DNA of 53,374 nucleotides, from NCBI GenBank assembly GCA_900538575.1, contig UPZA01000013.1, positions 1 through 53,374 of the forward strand. The letters are read 5' to 3'. Within the stretch, counting starts at the first letter, position 1, and each line of letters begins with the position of its first letter. Below are positions 41,346 through 50,961 of this stretch, piece by piece. The notes beneath the pieces are model-generated. The model did no database searches and was not told the DNA's origin. It saw only the letters and a list, made by a program, of their open reading frames with translations. This DNA comes from an uncultured Ruminococcus sp. Lineage in GTDB: Bacteria > Bacillota > Clostridia > Oscillospirales > Ruminococcaceae. The translations under genes and the position numbers were made by a program.

Positions 41346-43613
41346 TTATGAAAATACAGCCGTTTTTCTTTTATCAGACTGCCTTTCAATTATTTTAAGT
41401 GCGGCTACCGTTATATCATCTCTGAGCATGGCTTTACTCTTTTTTCCCGCGCTCTCGCAAACGTTATCCGCTATTGTTTCAAGCTGCCCTACTGTCATTA
41501 GCTGTTCTTTAATATAAAGATAAAGCGATTCGTCCACACCATCTGAAAGCATTACCAAAATATTTTCCTTGCTGAAATTGCATGTTCTTGAAAAAATCTG
41601 CGTATCCGGAATTATGCCTATCGGATTTGACGGCGAATTGAACATCATTACCGAATCGTCATACTTGATAAGTGTTGAAGACGCCCCGGATTTATATAAT
41701 GTAAGCTCGCAGGTTTCAAGGTCGATTCTTGCTATATCCAAAGTAGCAAAGCTTTCCTCTTCGGATTTTGTTAGCATTATTGAATTTATCATTTTAACGG
41801 CGCTGCTGCAATCTATACCGGATTTGATAAGCCTTTTAAACAGCTTGGACACTATTGCCGAGTCAAGAGCAGCCTGCTTGCCGCTTCCCATACCGTCAGA
41901 AATAAAAATGTATGCATAGCCTAATCCGTCTTGAAAGAATCCCCAGCTATCTCCTGACGGCTGACCGTCCTGCGCACTGCTCTGTGACGCTGCAAATTCA
42001 ACGGTGTATTTTGTCTGCCTGTTGAAACGATATCTTGTTTCTCCGCCGCAGCTAACAGGCTCCGACGCTTCCATAGGAACATGAAATTCTTCTGAAAGGA
42101 TTTCCGCAAGCTCAGTTTCAGTTTCCTGAGGCTTTTCCTTTACATATATTTCTGCTATAAGACGATCATTATTGTTAAAATACGCTATTGCAGTTGTATA
42201 TTCAATATCCGACTCTTCAAGAATGCTGCATAACGCCTGAGTCATATTTTTGCTGTAGCTGAAATTCATTTTATCAGACAGCGAGGACAGAATTCCTTCG
42301 GTCGTTTCCATCTGGGAAAATAAAAAGCTTCTGCTTTCGTTAAGCCTTGCCGAAAGCATTTTATTGATTGCGTCCTCTTTCCGGCATCTCAGAAAATTTT
42401 CCACAATATCGCGCTTCCGGCTGCAATGATCGAGTCCTCCCGGAAAATTATCAACGCTTGGCAGACTCTGCTTTTCAAGCCTCAAAAAGCAAGCGTTTGT
42501 CTTTTCATAGTTATTTTCCCAGCATATAAGCTTGTTACGGCATTTTCCGCATACCCTTGCACTGACCTCGTTTACCGTATTAAATGGAATCGTATTCTTT
42601 TCAAGACATTTTATAATGTCCTCAACATTCTGACGCACGTCTACCAAAGCCCCCGCTACAAAATCCATTCTGGCTTTAACAAGCTGTTCGCCGCCGTCCT
42701 CGCTGACGTCCCTTATAACCTGCCCGTACATAATATACTTTTCCGGTATGAGCATAAAGACGATACAGCCTATTACTGCGTCTGCCTGAAGAAAAAACGA
42801 AGCGTCGTTCATGCCCGTCAGCAGCTGGCCGCAGAAATTTACCGTAAGAAAAGCGGCTCCAACGCTTACCTTGCTGTAGTCAGCCGCGAAGCCTGCCGCA
42901 AAGCCCGCTATACCGAGAAATGCGGCCGGAAGTCCAAGCTTTGAAGAACTTAAAAATATTCCGGCAGTAGTCAGGACTCCGCAGATTACGCCTCCGGAAT
43001 GCCTGAAGCGTTTAGCGGCGCAGAGAATGACTGCTATTCCTGCTATTCTGCCGATATTAATTACAGATATTTCAACAGAGCACAAAGCCGAAACCGCAAG
43101 CATAAAAACAACCGCCGCCGACGTTTCAGTTTTACGGTCAAGCTTAAAGGGCTGGTCCATACAAATAAGTATACTTGAATTATATATGAAATATACCGAA
43201 ATGCCCATGAGAATAGCAAGTAAAATATGTATAATAACAGACGATATACTTCTTTCTATCAGCAGTCCGAATATCAATCCGGAAAAGGCCAAACTGATAG
43301 CGGCAATACCTCCGCAGAATACGGGTGAATCCTCATCTCTTATGATCCATTTCCCCACCGTAATAAGAAGCAGCGCGCAAAGAACCATCGCAGCGCCGCC
43401 GATACCTCCGGATGCCAAATATGTAATCAAACTGCCGGCCAGCACCGCCGCAGAATATATCGGCGGAACCGCCGCTGCAAGAGCGCAGTTCAGCGGCGAC
43501 GGACCGCCTCCCAGCGTAGAATATGCAAGAAGCATAGACGCTCCGAGCGTCATAATCATCAGAGGAATATTTAACCTATTCCCGCTTTTTTCCAAAACCA
43601 TTTCTTTAAACAT
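41346..43613 (-). CDS. spoIIE: Stage II sporulation protein E (SpoIIE)
   Basis: Membrane PP2C-type phosphatase that dephosphorylates SpoIIAA to switch on SigF in the forespore and helps place the polar septum. About ten hydrophobic segments (residues about 15-300), a central regulatory region with a Cys cluster (VCGKCRNKLICWENNYEKTNACF), and the C-terminal phosphatase (about 520-745) with metal ligands in FISDGMGSGKQAALDS and ILVMLSDGVDE. The start at ATG 43613 is chosen because AGGTGG lies 8 bases upstream; a GTG at 43625 overlaps that site. About 755 residues. It is transcribed from a Spo0A-type promoter. Confidence 0.94.
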   Translation of the reverse strand: MFKEMVLEKSGNRLNIPLMIMTLGASMLLAYSTLGGGPSPLNCALAAAVPPIYSAAVLAGSLITYLASGGIGGAAMVLCALLLITVGKWIIRDEDSPVFCGGIAAISLAFSGLIFGLLIERSISSVIIHILLAILMGISVYFIYNSSILICMDQPFKLDRKTETSAAVVFMLAVSALCSVEISVINIGRIAGIAVILCAAKRFRHSGGVICGVLTTAGIFLSSSKLGLPAAFLGIAGFAAGFAADYSKVSVGAAFLTVNFCGQLLTGMNDASFFLQADAVIGCIVFMLIPEKYIMYGQVIRDVSEDGGEQLVKARMDFVAGALVDVRQNVEDIIKCLEKNTIPFNTVNEVSARVCGKCRNKLICWENNYEKTNACFLRLEKQSLPSVDNFPGGLDHCSRKRDIVENFLRCRKEDAINKMLSARLNESRSFLFSQMETTEGILSSLSDKMNFSYSKNMTQALCSILEESDIEYTTAIAYFNNNDRLIAEIYVKEKPQETETELAEILSEEFHVPMEASEPVSCGGETRYRFNRQTKYTVEFAASQSSAQDGQPSGDSWGFFQDGLGYAYIFISDGMGSGKQAALDSAIVSKLFKRLIKSGIDCSSAVKMINSIMLTKSEEESFATLDIARIDLETCELTLYKSGASSTLIKYDDSVMMFNSPSNPIGIIPDTQIFSRTCNFSKENILVMLSDGVDESLYLYIKEQLMTVGQLETIADNVCESAGKKSKAMLRDDITVAALKIIERQSDKRKTAVFS

Positions 43614-43668
43614 CTTTTTAACCACCTGCTATAATTATTTACTGTGATATTTAACAGTATTCTATATA

Positions 43669-43701
43669 ATTATATCCAGTTTTACAGCAAATAAATGTCA
43701 T
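43669..43701 (-). promoter_or_regulatory. Spo0A-type promoter of spoIIE
   Basis: Minus strand ATGACA (43696-43701), a 21-base spacer and TATAAT (43669-43674). No -35 exists at the normal 17 bases. The Bacillus spoIIE promoter also has an extended 21-base spacer and needs Spo0A; the 0A box here (TGTCATT on the plus strand) is weak. Confidence 0.6.
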
Positions 43702-43771
43702 TTTAACACATAGCTTTTAGACGGGAAATAATGTATTTAAGGCAAAACAGTATATTTCTGCTAAGTTCTGA

Positions 43772-44632
43772 TTAAATAACATTTTTAAGTCGGTTTGCAA
43801 ATAAAATCAGTTCTTCCATAGATAGCTGCTCAGCCCTGATGTTCTTTTCTATACCGCAAAATTCCAGACATTCAGATAATAAACTTTTTGGAACTCCAAG
43901 CACAGACGAAAGGGAATTTACCATTGTTTTCCTTCTTTGAGAGAAAGCTCCTCTGACTACTTTAAAAAACAGATCCTTGTCGTCAACCATGCTTCTGTAA
44001 TATTTATCAGGCTTTATTCTTATAACTGCGGAATCCACATTAGGCGAAGGCATAAAGCTTCCTCTTGACACCTCAAAAAGCAGCTCGGCTTTTCCGTAAA
44101 ACTGAACCGCTGCGGTAACGGCTCCGGCCTGCCTTGTTCCGACCTTTGCACATAATCGCTGAGCCGCTTCCTTCTGAACCATCACAGTTATCGCTTCAAC
44201 GGGTATGCCGCTTTCAAGTAAAAGCATAATGACCGGAGATGTAATATAGTAAGGAAGGTTTGCACAGACGGCAGTTTTCATTCCGGCAAATTCATCTCTA
44301 ATCAGTTTTTCGAGATTTATTTTCATTATATCGCCGTTTATAACGTTTATATTGTCAAATTCTGAAAGCGTTTCATTTAAAACAGGCATAAGTCTCTTAT
44401 CTATTTCCACTACAGTTACTTTATCAGCCCGTTTTGCAAGCTCTGCAGTCAAAACACCGAAGCCCGCGCCTATTTCAAGTATTCCGTAACCATTTCCGGC
44501 AAAACCGAATTCGGCAATTTTAGGACAAACCGTCGGATTTATCAGGAAATTCTGTCCCAATCCCTTAGAAAAGTAAAAACCATATTTTTCCAAAAGCTCT
44601 TTAATAACGCCAATATTAGTAAGATTTTTCAT
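43772..44632 (-). CDS. rsmA: 16S rRNA dimethyladenosine transferase RsmA (KsgA)
   Basis: Methylates two adjacent adenines in helix 45 of 16S rRNA, a late ribosome maturation step. SAM motif ILEIGAGFGVLTAELAKRA, VEIDKRL, catalytic CANLPYYITSPVIM (NLPY motif), and FGKGLGQNFLINP-like N-terminus (YFSKGLGQNFLIN). C-terminal helical domain ends SMEELILFANRL. 286 residues, normal. Divergent from the dCMP deaminase gene. Confidence 0.95.
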   Translation of the reverse strand: MKNLTNIGVIKELLEKYGFYFSKGLGQNFLINPTVCPKIAEFGFAGNGYGILEIGAGFGVLTAELAKRADKVTVVEIDKRLMPVLNETLSEFDNINVINGDIMKINLEKLIRDEFAGMKTAVCANLPYYITSPVIMLLLESGIPVEAITVMVQKEAAQRLCAKVGTRQAGAVTAAVQFYGKAELLFEVSRGSFMPSPNVDSAVIRIKPDKYYRSMVDDKDLFFKVVRGAFSQRRKTMVNSLSSVLGVPKSLLSECLEFCGIEKNIRAEQLSMEELILFANRLKNVI

Positions 44633-44666
44633 AATTGCATTTCCTTATTACTTTATTTTCGTACTA

Positions 44667-44695
44667 TTGCATAATGCGCCGAAATTTTATATAAT
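44667..44695 (+). promoter_or_regulatory. Possible promoter of the dCMP deaminase gene
   Basis: TTGCAT (44667-44672), 17-base spacer, TATAAT (44690-44695). The -10 is strong and the -35 is poor. Confidence 0.45.
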
Positions 44696-44728
44696 TAAAG
44701 TATAAACTCTAAAAAATCGGAGGTCATT

Positions 44729-45214
44729 ATGAAAAGACGTGACAAAATTAACTACTATCTTGATATTGCTGAAACAGTTTTAGAGAGAAGCACATGTTTA
44801 AGACGCAATTTCGGGGCAATAATAGTTAAAAACGACCAGATCATATCAACCGGCTATAACGGCGCGCCGAGAGGACGCCAGAACTGCTCGGATACCGATA
44901 TATGCAGCCGCGACAGATTAAACATTCCAAAAGGACAAAGATACGAGCTATGCAGGGCTGTCCATGCCGAGGCAAACGCTATAATAGCCGCTTCGAGAGC
45001 AGACCTGATAGGCTCAGATATTTATCTCGCCTGCCATGACGCAAAAACAGGAATGATCGACGGCAACATAGAACCTTGTATGATGTGCAAACGATATATT
45101 ATCAATGCCGGCATTTCCCGCGTCATCGTAAGAAAAACCAAAGACGAATATAAAATAATCTATGTCAGCAGCTGGATAGAAAACGAAGAAACCATAGCCG
45201 AAGCCGGATATTGA
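44729..45214 (+). CDS. dCMP deaminase family protein (ComEB-like)
   Basis: Zinc deaminase that converts dCMP to dUMP for thymidylate synthesis. Zinc site: His and catalytic Glu in CRAVHAEANAII, and the two Cys in EPCMMCKRYIINAG. STCLRRNFGAIIVKNDQIISTGYNGAPRG is the family N-terminus, and a further zinc-binding Cys/His cluster is likely in QNCSDTDICSRD. 161 residues, close to Bacillus ComEB. GGAGG lies before the ATG. It stands alone, with pflB following after 200 bases and a separate promoter. Confidence 0.92.
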   Translation: MKRRDKINYYLDIAETVLERSTCLRRNFGAIIVKNDQIISTGYNGAPRGRQNCSDTDICSRDRLNIPKGQRYELCRAVHAEANAIIAASRADLIGSDIYLACHDAKTGMIDGNIEPCMMCKRYIINAGISRVIVRKTKDEYKIIYVSSWIENEETIAEAGY

Positions 45215-45301
45215 TAAAATTGTTTTATTATACGTTTTTATTATACCATTTTTTTATGAAACAGTCAAAAAAGTTTGATTAATTTAACATGTATTTAACT
45301 G

Positions 45302-45330
45302 TTGACATATGTGCGGAAATATGTTATATT
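45302..45330 (+). promoter_or_regulatory. Promoter of pflB-pflA
   Basis: TTGACA (45302-45307), 17-base spacer, TATATT (45325-45330). The hexamers ACATAT (45305-45310) and ATATGT (45319-45324) form an inverted repeat in the spacer. The leader of about 80 bases ends with AAAGGAG before the ATG. Confidence 0.75.
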
Positions 45331-45414
45331 TGATACGCAGACACAAGATATAGTATGTTAGTTGTTGCTAACGACACTATATTTAGTGATTTCAAAAAAA
45401 AAAGGAGAAAAAAT

Positions 45415-47628
45415 ATGATTTTCAAGAACGGCGAATGGAACGAAAAAATCAATGTGCGCGATTTTATCGTCAGAAATTATACACCGTATGAGGGCGACTC
45501 AGGATTTCTTGCGCCTCCGAGCGATAAAACCGTTAAGCTGTGGAATGAAGTTTCCGATTTAATGAAAAAAGAGCGTGAAGCAGGCGGCGTTCTTGATATA
45601 GATGTAGAAACAATTTCTACAATAACCTCGCATAAGCCGGGTTATATTGACAAGGAGCTTGAAACGATAGTAGGTCTGCAGACCGACGCTCCGTTAAAAA
45701 GAGCTATTATGCCGTTCGGCGGAATCAGAATGGTCCGCAGCTCCGTAGAAACCTACGGAAGAAAGCTTCCGGATTCTGTTGAAAATGTATTTAAATACCG
45801 GAAAACTCATAACGACGGCGTTTTCGACGTTTATACAGACGATATGAAAAAGGCAAGACACGCCGGAATTATAACGGGACTTCCCGACGCTTACGGACGC
45901 GGAAGAATAATCGGAGATTACCGCCGTGTGGCTCTTTACGGAGTTGACAGACTTATAGAGGATAAAATTGCCGCTAAAAAATCACATGATTACGATCCGA
46001 TGTACGGCGATACCGTAAGAGATCTTGAAGAAATTGCGGAACAGATAAAGGCTCTCAAAGAGCTAAAGCAAATGGCGGCTTCATATGGCTTCGATATATC
46101 AAAGCCGGCTCAAAATACAAAAGAGGCTATACAATGGCTTTATTTTGGCTATCTCGGAGCAGTCAAAGAACAAAACGGAGCGGCTATGTCTCTCGGCAGA
46201 GTTTCAACATTCCTTGACATCTATGCCGAACAGGATCTGGCTGACGGTACGTTTACCGAAGATGAAATACAGGAAATGGTAGATCATTTTGTTATGAAGC
46301 TACGCCTTGTAAAGTTTCTGAGAACTCCCGCCTATGACGAACTGTTTTCAGGAGATCCCACATGGGTTACGGAATCTATTGGAGGAATATGCGAGGACGG
46401 TCGCCCTATGGTAACCAAAATGTCCTTCCGTTTTCTTCACACCCTTACGAATCTTGGTCCGGCTCCAGAACCTAACCTTACTGTTTTATGGAGCCACAAG
46501 CTACCTGAAAACTTCAAAAAATACTGTGCTGAGGTTTCTATAAAGACATCGTCCATACAATATGAAAACGATGAAATTATGAGAGAAAAATTCGGTGATG
46601 ATTACGGCATCGCTTGCTGCGTTTCAGCAATGAAAATAGGAAAGCAAATGCAGTTTTTCGGCGCAAGAGCAAATCTTGCAAAGGCTTTGCTCTATGCTCT
46701 CAATGACGGCCGTGACGAAAAAACCGGCGAAATGCTATGCGAGGGCGTCGGACCGATTTCAGACGGGCCGCTGAAATATGACGAGGTACTTGAAAAATAC
46801 GGTTATGTTTGCGAATGGCTCTCAAAGCTCTATATCAATACTCTGAATATAATTCACTTTATGCATGACAAATACTGTTATGAACGGCTCCAGATGGCCT
46901 TGCATGACGAAGAAATAATAAGAACCTCCGCCTGCGGTCTCTCAGGTCTTTCAGTTATAGCGGATAGTCTTTCGGCAATAAAATACGCTACCGTTACGCC
47001 TATTAAAAATGAAAACGGACTTATAGTAGATTTTGATATACAAGGAGATTATCCTAAATTCGGAAACAATGATCCAAGAGTAGACGAGCTTGCCGTTGGA
47101 GTTGTCGAGAGATTTATGAAACGTCTTTCCAGACGCAGAACCTACAGAAATTCTATACCGACAATGTCTATTCTTACTATTACTTCAAACGTTGTTTACG
47201 GTAAGAAAACCGGTTCTACCCCTGACGGCAGAAAAGCCGGCGAGCCTTTTGCTCCCGGAGCCAATCCAATGCACGGAAGAGATTGCAACGGCTGCGTAGC
47301 TTCGATGATGTCCGTTGCCAAGCTTCCTTACGAAAGCTCTGAAGACGGAATATCGTATACATTCTCTATAATACCTGAAGCGCTGGGTAAAACAGATGAA
47401 GAAAAAATCAGCAACCTAACTACCCTGCTTGACGGTTACACTCGAGAAACAGGACATCACATCAACGTAAACGTACTAAACAGAGAAACCTTGATCGACG
47501 CAATGGATCACCCTGAAAAATATCCGCAGCTTACAATTCGCGTAAGCGGCTATGCCGTAAATTTTATCAAGCTGACCAGAGAACAGCAGGAGGAAGTGTT
47601 AAAAAGAACATTCCATACTAAAATGTAA
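45415..47628 (+). CDS. pflB: Formate acetyltransferase (pyruvate formate-lyase)
   Basis: Glycyl-radical enzyme splitting pyruvate with CoA to acetyl-CoA and formate. Adjacent catalytic Cys in DDYGIACCVSAMKIGKQMQFFGARANLAK, TPDGRKAGEPFAPGANPMHGRD, and the C-terminal radical Gly in TIRVSGYAVNFIKLTREQQ. The start at ATG 45415 (MIFKNGEWNEKINVRDFI) has AAAGGAG 7 bases upstream; the 20 upstream residues of the open frame are non-conserved. About 737 residues, normal for true PFL. pflA follows after 12 bases. Confidence 0.96.
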   Translation: MIFKNGEWNEKINVRDFIVRNYTPYEGDSGFLAPPSDKTVKLWNEVSDLMKKEREAGGVLDIDVETISTITSHKPGYIDKELETIVGLQTDAPLKRAIMPFGGIRMVRSSVETYGRKLPDSVENVFKYRKTHNDGVFDVYTDDMKKARHAGIITGLPDAYGRGRIIGDYRRVALYGVDRLIEDKIAAKKSHDYDPMYGDTVRDLEEIAEQIKALKELKQMAASYGFDISKPAQNTKEAIQWLYFGYLGAVKEQNGAAMSLGRVSTFLDIYAEQDLADGTFTEDEIQEMVDHFVMKLRLVKFLRTPAYDELFSGDPTWVTESIGGICEDGRPMVTKMSFRFLHTLTNLGPAPEPNLTVLWSHKLPENFKKYCAEVSIKTSSIQYENDEIMREKFGDDYGIACCVSAMKIGKQMQFFGARANLAKALLYALNDGRDEKTGEMLCEGVGPISDGPLKYDEVLEKYGYVCEWLSKLYINTLNIIHFMHDKYCYERLQMALHDEEIIRTSACGLSGLSVIADSLSAIKYATVTPIKNENGLIVDFDIQGDYPKFGNNDPRVDELAVGVVERFMKRLSRRRTYRNSIPTMSILTITSNVVYGKKTGSTPDGRKAGEPFAPGANPMHGRDCNGCVASMMSVAKLPYESSEDGISYTFSIIPEALGKTDEEKISNLTTLLDGYTRETGHHINVNVLNRETLIDAMDHPEKYPQLTIRVSGYAVNFIKLTREQQEEVLKRTFHTKM

Positions 47629-47640
47629 GGCGGAATTTTA

Positions 47641-48363
47641 ATGACGTACGGTTACATTCATTCCTTTGAGAGTTTCGGCGCTGTAGACGGACCTGGAATA
47701 AGATTTATAGTATTTCTTAAGGGCTGTCTTCTCAAATGCCTTTACTGCCATAATCCGGATACATGGCGAGGAGAACAAAGCTTAAAAATGACTGCCGTCG
47801 AAGTAATGCAAAAAATTATACAGTATAAAAATTTTATATCCGGCGGCGGAGTAACCATTTCCGGAGGCGAACCGCTGCTTCAGCCGGAGTTTTGCCGCGA
47901 ATTGATAGATCTATGCCATACGGAAGGAATTCATACGGCGATTGATACAAGCGGAGCCGTTCCTCTTGAAAAGTCCGGCACAGCAATTAAAAAAGCCGAC
48001 TTGCTGCTGCTTGATATAAAGGATATCGACGAAAACGACTGCGTCGCTCTGACGGGAAGGTCTAATAAAAATACGCTGAAAACACTTGATTACTGCGAGG
48101 AAATTTCAAAGCCTGTATGGATAAGGCATGTAATAGTGCCGCAATATACGTTATGCTATGAAAAGCTAAAGCGTACTGCCGAATATTTAAGCCGTTACAA
48201 CTGCATTCAAAGAGCGGATATTCTTCCTTATCATTCTATGGGAAAATACAAATGGAACGAACTGGGACTTGATTATAAACTTGATAATATTCCCGAACCG
48301 ACTAAAGAAGAAATTGATTCCGCGCGCAGAATATTTAGAAAATACAATATCAACGTAATATAA
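47641..48363 (+). CDS. pflA: Pyruvate formate-lyase activating enzyme
   Basis: Radical SAM protein that installs the glycyl radical on PFL. The CxxxCxxC cluster motif is in FLKGCLLKCLYCHNPDTW; GGGVTISGGEPLLQPEF is the SAM-binding glycine-rich region; N-terminus YGYIHSFESFGAVDGPGIRF is typical. 240 residues, normal. Ends at a terminator shared with the convergent EAL gene. Confidence 0.96.
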   Translation: MTYGYIHSFESFGAVDGPGIRFIVFLKGCLLKCLYCHNPDTWRGEQSLKMTAVEVMQKIIQYKNFISGGGVTISGGEPLLQPEFCRELIDLCHTEGIHTAIDTSGAVPLEKSGTAIKKADLLLLDIKDIDENDCVALTGRSNKNTLKTLDYCEEISKPVWIRHVIVPQYTLCYEKLKRTAEYLSRYNCIQRADILPYHSMGKYKWNELGLDYKLDNIPEPTKEEIDSARRIFRKYNINVI

Positions 48364-48365
48364 GA

Positions 48366-48399
48366 AAAGGGCGCTTTATGCGTCCTTTTGCTTTTTTAC
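48366..48399. terminator. Terminator after pflA
   Basis: Stem AAGGGCGC / GCGTCCTT (one G-T pair) with loop TTTAT, followed by TTGCTTTTTT. On the other strand CCCTTTTC follows, so it may also stop the leftward EAL-gene transcript. Confidence 0.75.
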
Positions 48400-48459
48400 A
48401 TTTTTCTTTTTTAAATTAAATTTTAAGCTGTTTTATAATATCAGAAAAAAATGATTACA

Positions 48460-50961
48460 CTAAAACATCTGTGTCGGTTTTGAATAAAGATAGCCTTGAG
48501 AAAAACGTATATCGTTTTGTTCTACAATTTTCTGAATCTGATAATTTTCAACAAATTCCGCAATGATTTCCTTTGAATGCTTTCTTGCCCAATATGAAAT
48601 CATTTCAAGGAATTCAAGCGCATAAATATCGCTGTTTATATTTCTTATAATTTCACCGTCAATTTTTATATAATCGGACTTTATTTTGAAAATATGTACA
48701 ATATTTGAAAATCCGCTGCCAAAATCGTCTATAGCAATTCTGCCTCCCGCCTGATGAACCTTCTCAACAAATTCGAAAATAACCTGATAATCGTCTATTT
48801 CTTCTGTTTCTGTCAATTCAAAAATAAAATTTTCAGGATGAGACGAGGATCTGAGAGAGGTAAGAATCGCATGTACCACCTTATAATTATAAATATCGCT
48901 GATATTCATGTTTATTGTTACCTGCTCTGTTCTGTCACAGAAAATTTTCATTACTTTATTTATCATTATATATGATATATCGGCATAATATCCATATTCC
49001 TTTGCAATTTCCATAAAGTGATAAGGAGTATATACATTTCCCTCCGAATCCTCGATGCGCATCAGCGATTCATACATTTTAATAACGCCGCTCTCATTAT
49101 CTCGTATACCTTGAAAATAAGGAATAACCAAATCATTTGAAATCGCATTATTTAGAATCATAATCATTTTCATTTTCTGCGCATTAAATTGTTCCAACCC
49201 AAGCTCGGCAGTATACAGCAAAAAACAAAGCTTTTTATTTCTCATCCTAACCAGCGTCAGCTCCGCCTTTTTTATCATATTATCCTCATGCATCACAACA
49301 GAAAATTCACTTACAGGAACATAAGACGAAAACTTGAATTCAGAAAGATAATTTTGTAATATTCTTAATTTTTGTATAAAATCATCGTCAGGAATATCCG
49401 AGTTTGCAGTTAATATCAAGCAAGTGGCTTTATAGACATAAAAATCATAATCATCATTATTTATAAAATTAATGATTGTTTTATAAAAGCGATTAAGATG
49501 CAGAATAAATTTGGTTTCACTCATAAACGCTTTCAGCAGATTTTCATTTTTCATGGTTATCATGCACATTTTATCAAATTTACCGGTATTATAATCAAAT
49601 AAAAATTTAGTGACATTTCCCAATCCGGTAACGCTGTCTATGAACAAGGTTTTCTCTATTTCATGGCGTCGGGCAATTCCTTTTTCAAAATCTGTATGGG
49701 AAATAAGATAATCTATAATATTAACTTTATTATTTATCAGTTCGTCAGCACGGCTTTTTAGTATATCAACATTAAGCTTAACTCTGCTTTCGCTTTCAGA
49801 AAGCGACGCGATTGCGAAGGAAAAATTGCAAAAACGGTTTATATTCTGAATGTTTCCTATTTCTCCGGCAACAAGCGCACCGCACAAATTTGTCTTTGAA
49901 AACGGAAGCAGTTCCCATTTAGCGCAATTGCTAAATATATCCTGACGTGAAACGCAGCTATATCCGATAATAACCTCCGACGGATATCTGTTAATATTCT
50001 CGCATACCGATTCACATACATCAATAGTTTTCTGAATACTTGAATAAGATATTCTGACTATATCCCCCGCTTTTGCCTCGCTTGGAACATACATAAGAGG
50101 CTCAGGTTCATTGGGAAATACTGAATATTGTTCATTCTGAGGAGAATAGGTAATAGCCCAAGGCACATTGCTTCTTTCAACCTTAACCAAAGGAAAAAGA
50201 ACCGTTGTGCTTAACGCCTCGCTGAAATCAGCAAAATTTATTCCCAAAAGCTCCTGATACCAAACCACCGCGTCTACGCCGTCAACCGATCTTATTATAT
50301 TACCGTCCGCCTCTGTAATAGTATGAAGCTCTCCAACCGGTTCTGTTACATATATGACATCGCTGTATACTGAAAGCTTTTCAGAGTCTATTACTAATCC
50401 GGCAATTGAATTACGGTAAACTCCGTTTTCATTAAACACGAAGCTTTCAGGCTCAAGCATATCCAAAAGAGGCGTTTCATTAGTGTTAGCAACTCCTCCT
50501 ATAATCTGCACCTCGGAAGCGTTTTTATTAAGACGCTCCACAAAATCATCAATCTTCATAAACGGACGAGAAGCCATGATAATCATAAATTTTGATCTGC
50601 TGCCCAATACACGATCAGTTAGTTTATCCGCTATATAAACGCCCTCCAGATCTCTTCCGGCTTCATCAACAAGACTGAATTCAAACGACTTTATATTCGC
50701 GCAATTAAAATCTGTTATAGAAACAAGACAGCAGTCAGTCAGTATTTCTCCTTTGTATATCACACCCGACGTACTGCTCCCGATTATTTTAGCCTTCGGA
50801 AAATAAGTCAGTATTTTATTTGCAAAATCCATAATTGACTCATATCTGTGAACACATGTATGAATTCTTATTAAATATTCTCCATTTTCTGAAAGCTCGT
50901 TAGCTTTTATCAGTTCTTCAAACCTCTGATCTGTTGAATATATAAATCCTATATTTTTCAT
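48460..50961 (-). CDS. FIST sensor - degenerate GGDEF - EAL signalling protein
   Basis: Predicted cyclic-di-GMP phosphodiesterase with a FIST sensor, about 833 residues and no membrane segment. FIST_N about 25-215 (AKIIGSSTSGVIYKGEI, IIGGVANTN) and FIST_C about 235-370 (VIIGYSCVSRQDIF) are thought to bind small ligands such as amino acids. The middle (about 425-590) begins like a GGDEF domain (DSVTGLGN) but lacks a GGDEF motif, so cyclase activity is unlikely. The EAL domain (about 600-833) has ESL instead of EAL in YESLMRIED but retains the Asn (INMNISD), Glu (FELTETE), DD (IDDFGSG), Lys (YIKIDGE), Glu (AEFVEN) and Gln (SQGYLYSKP) positions, so hydrolysis is likely. The start at ATG 50961 has GGAGG five bases upstream. 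It has its own promoter and no partner gene nearby. Confidence 0.88.
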   Translation of the reverse strand: MKNIGFIYSTDQRFEELIKANELSENGEYLIRIHTCVHRYESIMDFANKILTYFPKAKIIGSSTSGVIYKGEILTDCCLVSITDFNCANIKSFEFSLVDEAGRDLEGVYIADKLTDRVLGSRSKFMIIMASRPFMKIDDFVERLNKNASEVQIIGGVANTNETPLLDMLEPESFVFNENGVYRNSIAGLVIDSEKLSVYSDVIYVTEPVGELHTITEADGNIIRSVDGVDAVVWYQELLGINFADFSEALSTTVLFPLVKVERSNVPWAITYSPQNEQYSVFPNEPEPLMYVPSEAKAGDIVRISYSSIQKTIDVCESVCENINRYPSEVIIGYSCVSRQDIFSNCAKWELLPFSKTNLCGALVAGEIGNIQNINRFCNFSFAIASLSESESRVKLNVDILKSRADELINNKVNIIDYLISHTDFEKGIARRHEIEKTLFIDSVTGLGNVTKFLFDYNTGKFDKMCMITMKNENLLKAFMSETKFILHLNRFYKTIINFINNDDYDFYVYKATCLILTANSDIPDDDFIQKLRILQNYLSEFKFSSYVPVSEFSVVMHEDNMIKKAELTLVRMRNKKLCFLLYTAELGLEQFNAQKMKMIMILNNAISNDLVIPYFQGIRDNESGVIKMYESLMRIEDSEGNVYTPYHFMEIAKEYGYYADISYIMINKVMKIFCDRTEQVTINMNISDIYNYKVVHAILTSLRSSSHPENFIFELTETEEIDDYQVIFEFVEKVHQAGGRIAIDDFGSGFSNIVHIFKIKSDYIKIDGEIIRNINSDIYALEFLEMISYWARKHSKEIIAEFVENYQIQKIVEQNDIRFSQGYLYSKPTQMF

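Noticed and set aside
45270..45310. Rex site (TTGTTAA-N4-TTAACAA) upstream of pflB
   Set aside because: TTTAACAT and nearby TTGATTAA do not align to the required spacing.
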